From Epiperipatus broadwayi (lineage: Eukaryota; Onychophora; Udeonychophora; Euonychophora; Peripatidae), in contig JAQFVV010006623.1 of the NCBI GenBank assembly GCA_028023455.1, positions 337,501 to 401,500 on the forward strand: a DNA stretch of 64,000 nt, written 5' to 3'. Under the pieces are notes generated by a model. The model was not told the DNA's origin. It did no database searches and was given only the letters and a program-made list of their open reading frames with translations. The position numbers and the translations under genes are program-made. How positions within the stretch are numbered: position 1 is the stretch's first letter; each line of letters begins with the position of its first letter. Positions 49,271-61,966 of this stretch are shown here, in pieces.

Positions 49271-52010
49271 ATAATGAGGATAAATTGATTGGTTAAAGCT
49301 TTAAAACAACATTAAAGTGAATAACTTTATTATGGATGAATTGGATATAGAAATTATCACTTGTTTAAAAAGATTTTTTTAATTAATAACATAAAATACC
49401 TTTGACATATTTGGAATAAAAAGTCGATATTAAATAAAGCAGATCACTTATAATCTCCTTATTCAAATTTATGGATGCAAAGGATCTTTCTTCAATATAG
49501 TATTATTTCTGAAGGTATGTGTATATACACACCCAGTTTTGTTTGAACAGCTTTGGAACGATATTCCCTATAACAAAAAAATAAAATTTCATATTAAATT
49601 GAACCTTTAGAACTTTTCAGTATATTCAATTACCCTCTTCTCTGTTGTTGAGGTTTCTTAATTAAATATAATTATGATGTATTATTTTTCAATCTGTAGT
49701 GCAGAGTATTTGAAATAAAACTGATATCAGCTATTAACTTAATTTTGGAAAAAAAAAAAACAAATACATAAAAAAAAAATTGAATCGACAGTTTTTGGAA
49801 TGTTTTTATATTTATTTGAAGTCACTTATGATTAAAGTTGTTTTAATTTCACGCAAAAACTACAACAACAACAACCTTGTTAAGACGATAGAATTTCAAT
49901 CCAAGAAATATATGATCCTTGTCCACAACACTTTAATTATCATTACAGAAGTATTTATTCCATACTGTTGGTTGATTTTAAAACTTTAATTCTCATTTAT
50001 ATTACGGGCTTCACTAACTTTTTCTACTTCTACACATTATATATATATAAGTCTATATACACACATATTTTTTTTTTTAAAAAAAACTAATATTTATTCA
50101 GAATTACTATCCGATGAATTAGGGTAAAAAATAAAAAGCATGAGCGAAAAAACTTATAAACAAAACTCCGAGAAATCGTCTATTTTGCAAATAGCTTACT
50201 CTGATTGGTTACAATATACCAATAAAATTTTATAGTGTTTATAGTTAGATCCATTTTAAAAGCTTTTTCCTCTCATTTATTTATTTCATTTATTGAAAGA
50301 TTTGTATGCAACTCACACAAGTATTACGAAATATTTTCTGTCTGCCCTTTTTGAGATTTCAGAAGATAATTTTAAATTTTTCAAAAGATGTAAATACATG
50401 TTTCTAATTATTTATATATATATGGAAGCATATATTAAATAAAATAAAATTTGAAGGAAATAACATTAATAAAATAAAAAATTAAACAGAAATACAAGTT
50501 CTTATTAAATCTATTTTTCCAGCATTTTTTTAAATTTATTATAATAGGATCATATTTACAATAATCTAATTCGTGGATCAAATATCTCAAGATTCAAGGT
50601 CTCTTGTCTTGATTATTTATTTTTTAATAACTTGTTTATTAAATTGTATAAATTATTTACTTAATCGTCTGATTGGCTGATGAAATTATTACTAATCATC
50701 TTGATTTTTTTTTAATTATATGGTTTTTAATATTTTATTTATTTAAATGCTTGTTTTCTGGTGAGATTGCAAGTATATATTTCAATTTTCCTCTTCTAGG
50801 ATTTATTTCAGTATCCTTTACAATAACAAACTCATAGCCTTCTCTATTTAACGAACTAATTTTTCAAGATTTTTTTACTTCAATAATTTAATGACTTATT
50901 TAAAAAAACAACACAATTTTCTATATAGTATATTGATATAAATAAAATAAACATAATGAAAAAATTCTACATCTTTTATTTATTTTAGGAGTGTTTGATA
51001 AATTCTTGATTTAATAGAAATGGTTCTCATACTAAACAAGAATTCCAATAATTTATTATTCAAAGCATATGAAAGCATTTCTATAAATGAAATAAGTTAT
51101 TATAATTTTATTATGAATTTTAATTTGTATTGCATTTTATAAAATTTGTAATTAATTTAAAGTAATTAGTAAATATTGATTTAAAAAAAAGGTATACAAT
51201 TCAACTTTTTGATTTCAAAATGCATGAATAAATAAATATCAATACTCTTATTTTTTGTTGCCAAATTGTTTTCAAAGTATTGCTTTTAATTATTTTATTA
51301 AGAAACATTTTTTTATTGAATTATCAATTGTCTGAATGATCATGTAGTATTTAAGTATCAAAGTAGTAGGCTGTGGACAACAACTGCATTCATCTAACTA
51401 AATAGAGTGAATCAGGAAATGAATTTTTAATTTTACCACTGAGCTAAACTCTCAGAGCAAGACTAATATTTAAGGAGTTAAATTAATAAGACTAAAACTT
51501 AAATTAATGCAATGTTTTTATTGTAGTTATTGTATTAATATCTTATTCCATAATCTTTTTAAATATTTTATTAATTGATAAAATTTTTAAAAAAGTTTCA
51601 GTTGTATGTGAAAATATAAACTGAAATTATTTGTTCAGGTGTTGATTTTAGAAATGATTAATTCATTCTGCAGTTTGTTCATATTTTAATAAAAATCTTA
51701 TAAAGTTATATTAAAAAATTGAAAGTACTCTTATTCACAAAACTTGAGAATCATTGGATCACCTTTATACCTTTTTTAAATTTTAGTATGGAAATGAGAT
51801 ATTGTAGCAAAAATAACAAAAAGATTGATAAGTAAGAATTGCAATAAGATAATTATTAAACTGCAACTAAGTTCATCTGTTATTTTTAATAACATAATTA
51901 TGTATTTACATGAAAATACTGAGTGTATGACTGTTTTATCAATTGTTACTTATTCAAACACATTTTAATATACACATGTATATTAAGGAAAAATAATGCA
52001 TTACACTAGA
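49271..52010. other. Intergenic AT-rich DNA
   Basis: No gene or classified element was recognised. Homopolymer and AT runs lie at about 49749, 50039-50050 and 50070. Confidence 0.5.
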
Positions 52011-52017
52011 TGAAATC

Positions 52018-52425
52018 TCTAAAAAACATTTTGAATGGGCTGCAAAATTCAAGTTTTTCTTATGAGGGAGAATGGCTGAAAGTAATATAGCTATGGGGTA
52101 TTTAAAATTTTTTATGGAAATTTCAGTTAGCATTACATATTGTTTCTCTTTATTGTATTAGTATTTGGGAAGTAAAAATGATTATTGTATAGTCTATATA
52201 AGTATATTCAGGTCTTTGCTAATTTATTTTTACACTCTTTGTTTAAATTGTCTTGAATTTTAATATATAGTAAGATCATTGCAGTCATTCAAGGAGTATT
52301 CTTTTTTTTTTATTTAGAGGAAGGATTCTTTTTGAATGGTCTACAAAATTCAAGCTTTTCCTTATTTAAAGGGAGAGTGTGGCTGAAAGTAATATAGCTA
52401 TGGGGCATTTAAAACTGGTTACTAT
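52018..52425 (+). repeat. Direct repeat pair, ~95 bp units
   Basis: TTTTGAATGG, AAAATTCAAG, GAGGGAGAATGGCTGAAAGT and AATATAGCTATGGGGTATTT at about 52029-52110 recur as TTTTTGAATGG, AAAATTCAAGC, GGGAGAGTGTGGCTGAAAGT and AATATAGCTATGGGGCATTT at about 52329-52412, about 300 bases downstream. Confidence 0.8.
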
Positions 52426-53204
52426 TCATTTTTAACACCTTTGGAGAATTGTAATAATAAACATATCACCAAAGATATGTGATAAAGAGGTATGATTTTG
52501 AATGCACATTTCACACTGAAGAAACAACACTCATCAGTTAGCTTAGACTATAATCTTTTACACATACCTTTTATCTTGTTTAGAATATATGTATAGAAAA
52601 TTATTACAGTTTAATTGATACTTATCTAACTTGTTGCTCTCACAACTTTGACACAAAATTACATTACAGAAATATTATTCATTATTGCATACTCTAGTTG
52701 AAAGAATGACTAGTAAAAATTGTTAATATACTTCCAAGAAATAGTTTGTATCAAAGTTATAAGGGTAGCCAGTTTGACACTTATAAATTAAACTATAATA
52801 ATTTGCTATCTATATATACTAAACAATGATAAAAGATATGTGTAAGAGATTGTGGTCTCGGTGAACTGACAAGTGTTGGTTCAGCACAAAATGTGCATCT
52901 TGGGATCATACATCTTTTTCTACATGTCTTTGGTCGTATGTTTATGATTACATCCCTCCCCAAGGTATTAAAGGCAGATAAAAACTAGTCACTATTTTGC
53001 AAGAGAGTGGTATAATGAAAATTACACTATAGAAATATATATGTAATTATATTATATAATTATATAAAAAGAATATTAGTCATACAAATTTAGATTAGTA
53101 ATGCATTTTGATTACATAAGCATATTTATTTTTAACTCTAAGAAAAGACAAAGAATTAGCTGAAAGTGATTGTTTTTGTGCAATTTAAAATGCATTACTG
53201 AGGT
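52426..53204. other. Intergenic AT-rich DNA
   Basis: A somewhat GC-richer patch at about 52850-52990 is unclassified; otherwise nothing was seen. Confidence 0.4.
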
Positions 53205-53490
53205 AGCTTGTACAAATAATATTCTTTATATATATATAAAATTAAGAGCAAGCTAATGAGCTCTAAACAAGCTTTTTTTTACTTTTATTTTATTTTATGA
53301 TAAATGCTACTACAAGATAAAGATAATGTGAATGCCTTCTCTTGCAATAGCATTTATCAGAAAATAAATAAATAAATAAATAAAAAATAAATAAAAGTTT
53401 GTTTAGAGCTCATTAGCATGGTCTTAAATTTACATATTTGTAAATGCAAGCTATATATAAGTAATGTGACATCTGACTTTTTATTATTAC
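53205..53490. mobile_element. Foldback MITE, copy 1
   Basis: AATTAAGAGCAAGCTAATGA then GCTCTAAACAAGC (53240-53272) pairs with GTTTAGAGCTCATTAGCATG then GTCTTAAATT (53401-53430). Inner arms TGATAAATGCTACTACAAG and CTTGCAATAGCATTTATCA pair too. Weak pairing extends outward to about 53205 and 53490. The downstream half recurs at 55670-55830, so this is a family rather than a single hairpin. Confidence 0.8.
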
Positions 53491-53499
53491 TATTATTAT

Positions 53500-55448
53500 T
53501 TTGCTATTGGGGTTTTGGCTAAATTAAATGGCTAAGCCCATTAATATATTATAATGGTCTGGGTGATTCGAAGCTAGCAATCTTACTGTATCTGCCATAC
53601 AGGGCACCACTAGGCTATTTGAACCTAGAAAATTTATAGAGTAGGCAGATATGCAAGTTAAAAATACAACTTTTATTTATTAAGACTGTCAACCCTTACC
53701 ACTAGCTCATGGAGATGCAGAGATTTATTTTAAAACTTGCTTAAAAGAAATATATTAATATTTAAAAAAAAAAATGAAATAAGCCACTGCCAGTAATTAA
53801 CACACAAACATTTATTAACACCCATATAAATAAAATTGAGAAATAAAATTTATTATTTTAGATTGGCTATTAATTTTTAAATTTAAATTTTTATTTTAAA
53901 CAATCTGCACAGATGAATTTAATATTTTATTTTGAGTGTCAAGTATGAATAAACTACATAGATTGCATTTGAAAAGAAAATATTCTATTCCTTATTTAAC
54001 CTTAGGCCAAAAGTTCGCAGTCAAATCAATGTCAATCCATCTGATATATCAATGTATTCAATGCAGCATGAATACAACAGCACAAATACCATACTGTCAG
54101 AAATGTACATCTGAACAGCATGGTTATAGAAGACATTGACTCTCATTCAGTACAGGAATACTACATCTGTCTGGCGAAAAGAACAATAAAAAAAACTCCA
54201 TAGGAAAGGATTGTGTTTTCCTTCTTACTATCCCATTCCATAGGCTAAAAGAGGTGATCCAAAGAGCAGGAAATACCATCTGCTTCCAATGGTCAGTGAG
54301 ATATGAGACTTATTTTGCCCAAGTGTGGCATATAATAGGATCCTGCATGTAGTGAATCTCATGCTACATTTACTAATTATACCAATATATCCAATTGATT
54401 AACCAAATTTAACTATGAAACAAATAACCTAAGATTAACCCTCCCTTAATTAATTAATATAACTTTACAAATCTATGCAGCCATTCATGCCTGACTTAAA
54501 TTTAACATTTATATAATTTATTCAATAAATATTAATAAAAAAAAATGGAAATGATTAAATCAGCAAACTCAAATGTATAAAAATTAAACATTAATAATTG
54601 ATTTGAAAAGTCAGATTAAAGTTCATTTTAAAAAAATTGGGTTTAGCTTGTCCAATCTTGAAAGTTCTTAATTATTTTTTTTAAAATTTTTCAGTTTATA
54701 TCTTACAGTAGAAGAGCTCTCAGTTCCTGGTGTCAATTCCCACAAAGACTTTCATGGAAGACCAGTCTGTTGTTCTGGAGGTAGCCTTAGCTGCTTCATT
54801 CCTGGTACTATTTTATTGCAGAACCCATATGATTCGGGTCTGCAACAGTACCATTCATAATTCAACAGTCATTTCATTTGAAATAAGTGAGAGAGGGTAA
54901 CAAGTGCTTATCACCCTTCTCACAAAATCAAGCTGGAACTGTCCTTAATTTCAAATTTTTTTGCTTTTATAACAATTGTCCGGATTCACTGAACAATGGT
55001 TTCCTGTTCCAAATTTTCATTATGGTCCGAGCGTTCGTTGCTGCTTCTATTGGACATCTAATTTTTTTTGTTCTCTTATCTATATCTTTCATCTGACTTT
55101 TTTATATGAGCCTAAAGGACTAGTTTGCTTTTCAATAATTAATAACAATCATTTCCATTTTGAGATTTCAGGAATTAATTAATACCTGTTTCTATTTTTA
55201 CTTATGTTACTTTTTACTAAAATATTTTATATTTAGTTCTTTTATCTTTTTTTTTTTTTTTTTATAAAAAACTACGTTCAAATACTTTTTTTTTATTATT
55301 TAAAAAGAAAATACTTTTAATGTTTTGCATGTGTGCGAATATATATACATTTAACAACTCTTTAATTTTTTAGCTTTTAGTTTTTATTTACAAACTTAAG
55401 TTTTTATTTTAATCTTAAATTAATGTAATGGCATATTATATACCATTA
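53500..55448. repeat. Unclassified ~2-kb interspersed repeat, copy 2 (inverted)
   Basis: This is the inverted, diverged partner of 46743-48890. Matching landmarks are the AGGTTCAAAT/CACTAGGC region at about 53590-53640, CCTTATTTAACCTTAGGCCA at about 53990, GAATACTACATCTGTCTG at about 54157, CCATTCATGCCTGACTTAAA at about 54480 and ACAATCATTTCCATTTT at about 55145. The right edge is the hairpin GTAATGGCATATTATATACC then ATTAC (about 55427-55451), corresponding to the copy 1 hairpin. A separate hairpin, TTGCAGAACCC/GGGTCTGCAA, lies at about 54816-54845. No gene is supported inside. Confidence 0.7.
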
Positions 55449-55669
55449 CAATATGGAGTATCTGAATTAAGTTCAGGCCCATATGATTTTTTCAGTTGGA
55501 GAGCTGACTTTAAAGATATGTAGATGTCTAAAAGTTTCAGATCTTCTTGATAATTAACTTTTAGATAAATGCTTGGCTTGAGTTGATTTTTTGAATCTAG
55601 TGTCCCAATTCCTCACTGAAGAGACCCATAGGTCAAAACTGGGCTGGGGATGGGAACAATCCAATATAA

Positions 55670-55830
55670 AGATGATTTGAATGCCTTCTCTTGTAGTAGC
55701 ATTTATCATAAAAAAAAAATTAAAAAAAGCTTGTTTAGAGCTCATTAGCATGCTCTTAATTTTACATATTTGTAAATGCAAGCTATATATAAGTCATGTG
55801 ACATCTGATTTTTTATTATTACTATATATA
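55670..55830 (+). mobile_element. MITE family, partial copy 2
   Basis: From GAATGCCTTCTCTTG through TAGCATTTATCA, TTGTTTAGAGCTCATTAGCA and ATTTGTAAATGCAAGC to GTGACATCTGA this matches 53330-53490 in the same orientation at high identity. The left half of the element is missing. Confidence 0.8.
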
Positions 55831-55890
55831 TATATATATATAATTCTGGTAATATAATTATATTATTTCCAATTATATATATATATATGT
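55820..55890. repeat. AT microsatellites
   Basis: Two AT runs (about 55824-55842 and 55877-55889) separated by a short AT-rich spacer, directly after the partial MITE. Confidence 0.85.
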
Positions 55891-57269
55891 AATCTATTAA
55901 TGTTATTGTATTTATACTTTTTATTGAGATTTAAGAAACATTATTATATTCATAATACTAAATTTTAATATAAAATTGAGCATTGTGAATTTATTTAAAT
56001 AGGAACTATTTGATATTATTTTAACTAATTTTCCAAGCATATGATGATATCACTTTTGACTGATAAAAGTACATGTCCTGCAAGAGTTTAATTGATTTCT
56101 TTTATTAAATATTACTGTATATAAAACCATAAGTTTTTTTCTATAAAGACATAAATCCAATAGTGTTATTAGATTATATGTTTATGTAATATATATAATA
56201 TTTAAATGATGTTTTTTATCATTTATTCTATAAATATATATGATCAATAGATTGAATTTACTCCCGCATTTAAAATTAGGTAAATAAACTAAGCATATAT
56301 ATGAATAGATGGTACAAGAGAGAGGATATCATCGGTCTTTTGAGGAGCTTATTTACATACGATAAGCCAAAATATTAATAGTTCATAGTAGTACACTTCT
56401 AACATTAAAGTTAAAGTTTTAGTTATCTTACTGTATGTGTATATAAATTTTATTGACATCAAATTATTTAGCAGTATTTAATTATTGAATATTGATAATC
56501 ATTGACTGTTTAACCCTACATAGTTTAATAAAATAGTAGAGTAATGGTCTATAGAATTCAAGGTATGTGGATTATAGCTTCAGCTCTATCATTCTCAATG
56601 TGTAATAAACTATTTAAGTGATGTTTATCAAAAAGAAAATACTTTTTACCCTGAGCAATGGTACTTTGAATTTTTTATGCATATGAAGATGCAATTTTCA
56701 CAATAATTTAATAATCCATCATAAAAAATATAGCTAATATACACTAAAAAATAATAAATCTAATAAATTGTAATAATTATCAAAAAGTAAAAATATAAAG
56801 GAATTAAATATTTTAAAAGACTTATTAATTTTAAATTTATTCATAAATTGTTTATTTTGGTATGTTAGTTTTAAAATTAGAAACATTTTTAATGTTTTAA
56901 AATTAATATACATCTAATTATGAAAAGAATGAAGTATAGAAGTATCTATCAGTCATAATTAATAACAATTTTTTTAAGTCTTTTAAACACCTAGTACAAT
57001 TCATGACTCGAAGTAAGAACTTTGTAAATACTATTTTTGATATAACTTCTTTTCAAATATTTCTCATAGTAACATTGATAAAGAAGAAAACCTATTTGAA
57101 TATTATTGATTAATTCTTTCACAATTTTATATTTTTATAGCCCTTGCAGCTACTTGAATTAAATTATCAACTTTTTATTTTAACAAATTAATTTTTATTC
57201 TTCATTATATTTCTACAAATCTTAAATTGTTTTTTTAGAAATATAACTTTACAAATTGAAATAATTTTT
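55891..57269. other. Intergenic AT-rich DNA
   Basis: No coding frame, repeat or element end was recognised. Confidence 0.5.
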
Positions 57270-57626
57270 AAAAATAAAATAATAGATATAAAAGCATATT
57301 TATAATGAATGCTTTTATTTATTATCACTGTGGACTAAAAAGCCAGAAAATATTTTTTTACTTGAATTGCAATTGGGATTTTTATATTTAAGTTGAAATA
57401 AAAACATGGAGGGGTGTGTGTCCAGAAATTAATTAATTTAATCCCTTGTTATAAAAGTACAGATTGATGTAATTAATTTCTGGATTTCCTCCCCCACACC
57501 CTTTTACTTCAAGTTAAATATAAAAATTACATTTGCAGTTGAAGAAATAATTATTTTCTAGCTTTTTAGTTCACAATAACAGTAAATAAAAGCATTTGTT
57601 ATATTTCTTTATATCTATTATTTTTA
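57270..57626. mobile_element. Foldback element, ~357 bp
   Basis: The left arm (57270-57435) and right arm (57470-57626) are imperfect reverse complements. Landmarks are AAATAATAGATATAAAAG/TATATCTATTATTTTT, ATTTAAGTTGAAATAAAA against TTTTACTTCAAGTTAAAT, GGAGGGGTGTGTGTCCAGAA against GGATTTCCTCCCCCACACC, and CCAGAAATTAATTA/TAATTAATTTCTGG. The loop is about 34 bases. No coding capacity. Confidence 0.8.
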
Positions 57627-60600
57627 AGTTTTTAGCTTTATATTTTTGCAATTATTCCAAACATCAGCCTGTTTGAAATATCACACTTATTAAATAAAGA
57701 TCATTTACATTTTTTTTTTGTTTATTTGGATAACTTTTTTAAAAAGTATTTTTTTTACAAATAAAAGAAAAAATATCACTTTTTTAAAAATGAAGTTTTA
57801 TAATCAAAAATTTGTTTTTATTTTAATTTTAAATGACCATTAAAATACTTTTTAATGTAACCTTTTCTTAAAATATATATATATTGCCCTCTCACAAGTA
57901 TTATTAACAATTTATAGAAGTGATTTGAAAGTATTTGAAATTTAATGTCAAAATATTTGAAACTTCATTTGTGAACTTCTTTCAATTTAAAAAACTAGTA
58001 ACCTACATAAAATATTTTAGTGTCATATTGCTTTGTTAGTGATTTATAACAAATGTACAAAATTTGAACAAACTATTTTGAATATACATATATTAAATCT
58101 TGATTTTAAAATATCTACCAAATGTATAAACAAACCAACAAAGATTGTAACTTAAATTAACATGTTTAATAATAATTAAACTTTACACATATAGAGAAAA
58201 AATAATATTGACTTGCAAAATTAGTTAATGTAGAATTTCAAACAATCTTATTTAATATTTATAATTGACAGATTTGTTTTGGAATTTTTATTATTCGTCT
58301 TTAAAATGTTTAAAATTACTTATTTGTCAGGGAGAAGGGAAGAAGATGGTAAATTGTAGAAATGTTGTCAACTTTGATGAAAACAAAAATTAATAGCTAC
58401 ATTCAATACAAATTACAAATCAAACCAACATTCCAAATAAAAATAAATTGGCTGGTTTTGAAAAAACAATGATAATAAATTATCAAAAAAAGCTTAAAAT
58501 GAAACTTCTTTCTTATTTATTTGGTTTCTCACTGTCTGCTCAATAGTTGTGTACATTTTGTCTTCACAAAAATCCAAAAATAAAAGACATCAGTGTTTTC
58601 ATTTTGAACTGAGTAATTTATTGGCAACATGCATGAATCATGTAAAATCACTCTAAACTATCATCTTACTTTTCTTTTCTCCAGCATAGATGATCTGGGG
58701 TTTTTAAATGTGGAATATAAGGGTTTTTTTTACTTTTTAAAAAAATTAAAAACTAAAAAAATAAACAATTTAAATAAATACCTCTAAGTCTAATATTTAC
58801 AGATACTTTTCAAATAAAAACATTATAAACAATATCAAGAAAAAATACAAAATTAATTTTAAAATTAATTTTTAACAAGTTAAAGAAAACAAAAATTATA
58901 TATTTCTTGTAACACATGGTTTAACGCATGGGCTGAGATGAGAAAATGTTTTCTTTTTATCTTTCAGTTCTCTGCTGTATTTATTTTAATCTTTTACAAA
59001 TCTAGATTTTGGCTACATAAAGTATGTTGAATCTTAAATTTATTGATTAATTATTCCCAAATTATTTGGTGATGTAGAAGCAGTGTTTTAGAGAAGCAAA
59101 AAGAAAATGGACTATAGATAGCTGAGTGGATCAATACCAATTATTTTTTTATTTATGTGGGAGCTACTATTTTAATATCAACAGACCCTAGGATCAATTT
59201 TTCATAAAAATTTGTTTTAGTAAAAAAAATGATATCCAAAAATCAAATGTAACTAAAAAAATAAAGTTATAAAATACAAAAGTGAGTACATAAAATTTTC
59301 ACATTCATGTGAAAATAATGTTATAATCTACTAATAAATTATTAAAAACGTTTAATATCTCCAATGTATACCATCTCCAATATATACCTCCTATTTGCTA
59401 AGAAATAAAATATATTTATAGTTAGCTCAATGAAAATATTAAATTGTATAATTAATTAGTAACAAATTTCTATATGTCTATTCAAATAAATTGACTTAAT
59501 TAAACTTTCAAATCATAAGTAAAAGAAAATGCTAGATGGGTACAATACATTTTTTTACTAAAGAAAATGAATTAAGTATTAATCATTGATATAATATAAA
59601 ATGACTTCTTAAATGAAATCAAAAATTTCTGTGCATAAACCATACACTCAAAAATGTATCTCTGAACTTTTTTATATCACTGTAAATGTGTTTATTTTAT
59701 TTTCCACCATTTACTCCTTCCAATTTCCAAATATTAAACCATTCTTCAGCACTAATGCTTTTTATTTTATCCCATTTTAATAAAATTGTTATATTAGTTC
59801 AAATATTCCAACTTCATATTTATTCTTGTCATTCTAAAGACCTAAATAAATTTAAAAATCACTTTTTCATATTGATATTTCTTCCACTGCCTATACAATT
59901 TTTTTCTTTTCAGATTTTTATAAAAAATTGCTTTGCTGTTTAATATCTGTTGGTTATTATATATACTCTGCCTTCTGCTTATGAGAAGATATAAGAATTC
60001 ACTGTAGCAATGGTAATCAATTTGTTTCCACTAAGCAGTTGTTATAACAATTTTTACAAAAAATCCAATATTTTTCAAAAATGTTCAGCATTTTTATAAA
60101 TACTGGCAAATTTGTAAGATTATTGATATCATAGAATCTCAAATTATTACTATTTCTCATGCTTGCTCTTAACTGTTATTAACTGAGTGGCAATACATAT
60201 AGAGAGTTTTGCCTATTTTAATCATAGAATCTGTCTTTGAAAAACAATATTCCTGTAAAATAAAATGCTGAATACTTTCAAATATTTATCCATTATATAA
60301 TGAAACATAAACTTAGATGCTATACAGCAGAAGTGGTTAAACATGTAGACATTGGGGATGACTTTTTTGGTGAAAGTGTACCTGAAGGTGACTAAGTTTT
60401 TTTTTTCAGGACTTTGAACCAGAAACCAGAAAAAAAAGTTATTTTTGTCAGAACAGAAAAAATAGTGGTTCAAAGTCATATTTTTTTTTTAAATTTCCTT
60501 GGGGATTATTTGCTAGCTAGACAAAGTGTTTTAAAAAGTTTCACAACTTCTTTGTTTTAAAATCAATTCATTAAAATTCTTGTTTCTTTAGGACAAGTTA

Positions 60601-61964
60601 TTTTTATTTCTCTTTGGGAAAACAGCAATTAAATTTTTCTAAAAATTTTAGCTCTAGCATTAGACAAAAATAATTTAATTCTTTTCAACTTCTTCCAATC
60701 TGGGTTTATTTTTGAGATCAACAATAACAATGGATGTTATTTTAAATTTAACTATTTTTAAATAAAAATATTTTTGAATTTTTACTTTTTTTATTTTTTA
60801 TTATTTTTTAATATTGAAATCAGCTCTGAATTTATCACTATAATTTGTCAATATTTACATCAGCTTTGTGGTCCACTGGTCAACAGAAGTCAACATCTTG
60901 GCTATCTCTGCTATACAGTAATAAAATGGAATTGTAATAAATAGAAAATATGATTCTAATTTTAAAGTTTGCTACAGGATTTTTGACACATTGAAAGCAA
61001 AGAAAGTGTTCATCAGTTTCTGCAAAAAATATATACATTTTATTCAGCAGGAAAATAGAAATGAACCTTCACCATATGTTAAATTAAAATGTTCTGTAAA
61101 TAAATTTTAAAATGTTTATTTAACTAATGATATTTAGTATTCTTATAATTATAGAAATTCTTATTTCCTTAGACAAAATGCTTATTATTATAAGCATAAT
61201 CAAATGTTGGCAAAAAAAGGAGATTTTTTTTTTTCAATTATATTATTAAGTTCATTGTAATCAATTACAACTTTAATCTAATTTTTGTTTAATTAGATTG
61301 CATTTTTGTAAAATAAAAGGGGAACAAACTATTTTTTTCTTCTTAAAATGAACTATTTATATTTGAAATACTTTTTAAATAACATTGAAAAAAAAACAAA
61401 GATTTATTGATTAGATAATTGCAAAAAAACATTGACTATTTAAAATGCATCAAAAATAAATTTAAAAGTATACATTATGTACCTGCTTCATTTTAATTTA
61501 ATAAATTATAATGAGATATCAACTTTGAACATATAATTTCAAAATGGCAACTGGAAAAGATAAAATTGCCATTAGAAAAAATCACATTAGTTGTAATGTG
61601 TATATATACTGTATTTATGCACAGGTTAATACTTTTTTATATAAAAAATAATATGCTAAGCAATATATTTATTCATTAATTATTACTTTTTACCAATTTT
61701 AAGTTTTGATTTGTTTTTTTTTTAATGGATATTTAATGCCTATTGTATATTTTAAATCTGTGGTAACACTAATTTTTTTTGTCCTTAGAAACGATTATAA
61801 TTACTTATTTTTTATACAAAATTCTTGGTTTATGATGATTTTTGGAGGAATAATTGTCCACGATAAAGCTGTACTTATTGTGTAGTATTTCTTTACCATA
61901 GAAATAACACTAGATGTCAGTCAAGTACAATAATTATCACATCACATCACATAGAAATTTATTT
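57627..61964. other. Gene-free AT-rich region
   Basis: No gene is supported. The frames at 59686-59943 and 60222-60479 are low-complexity. A 12-bp inverted repeat, GACTTTGAACCA (60410-60421) and TGGTTCAAAGTC (60466-60477), forms a small hairpin. Confidence 0.5.
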
Positions 61965-61966
61965 TA

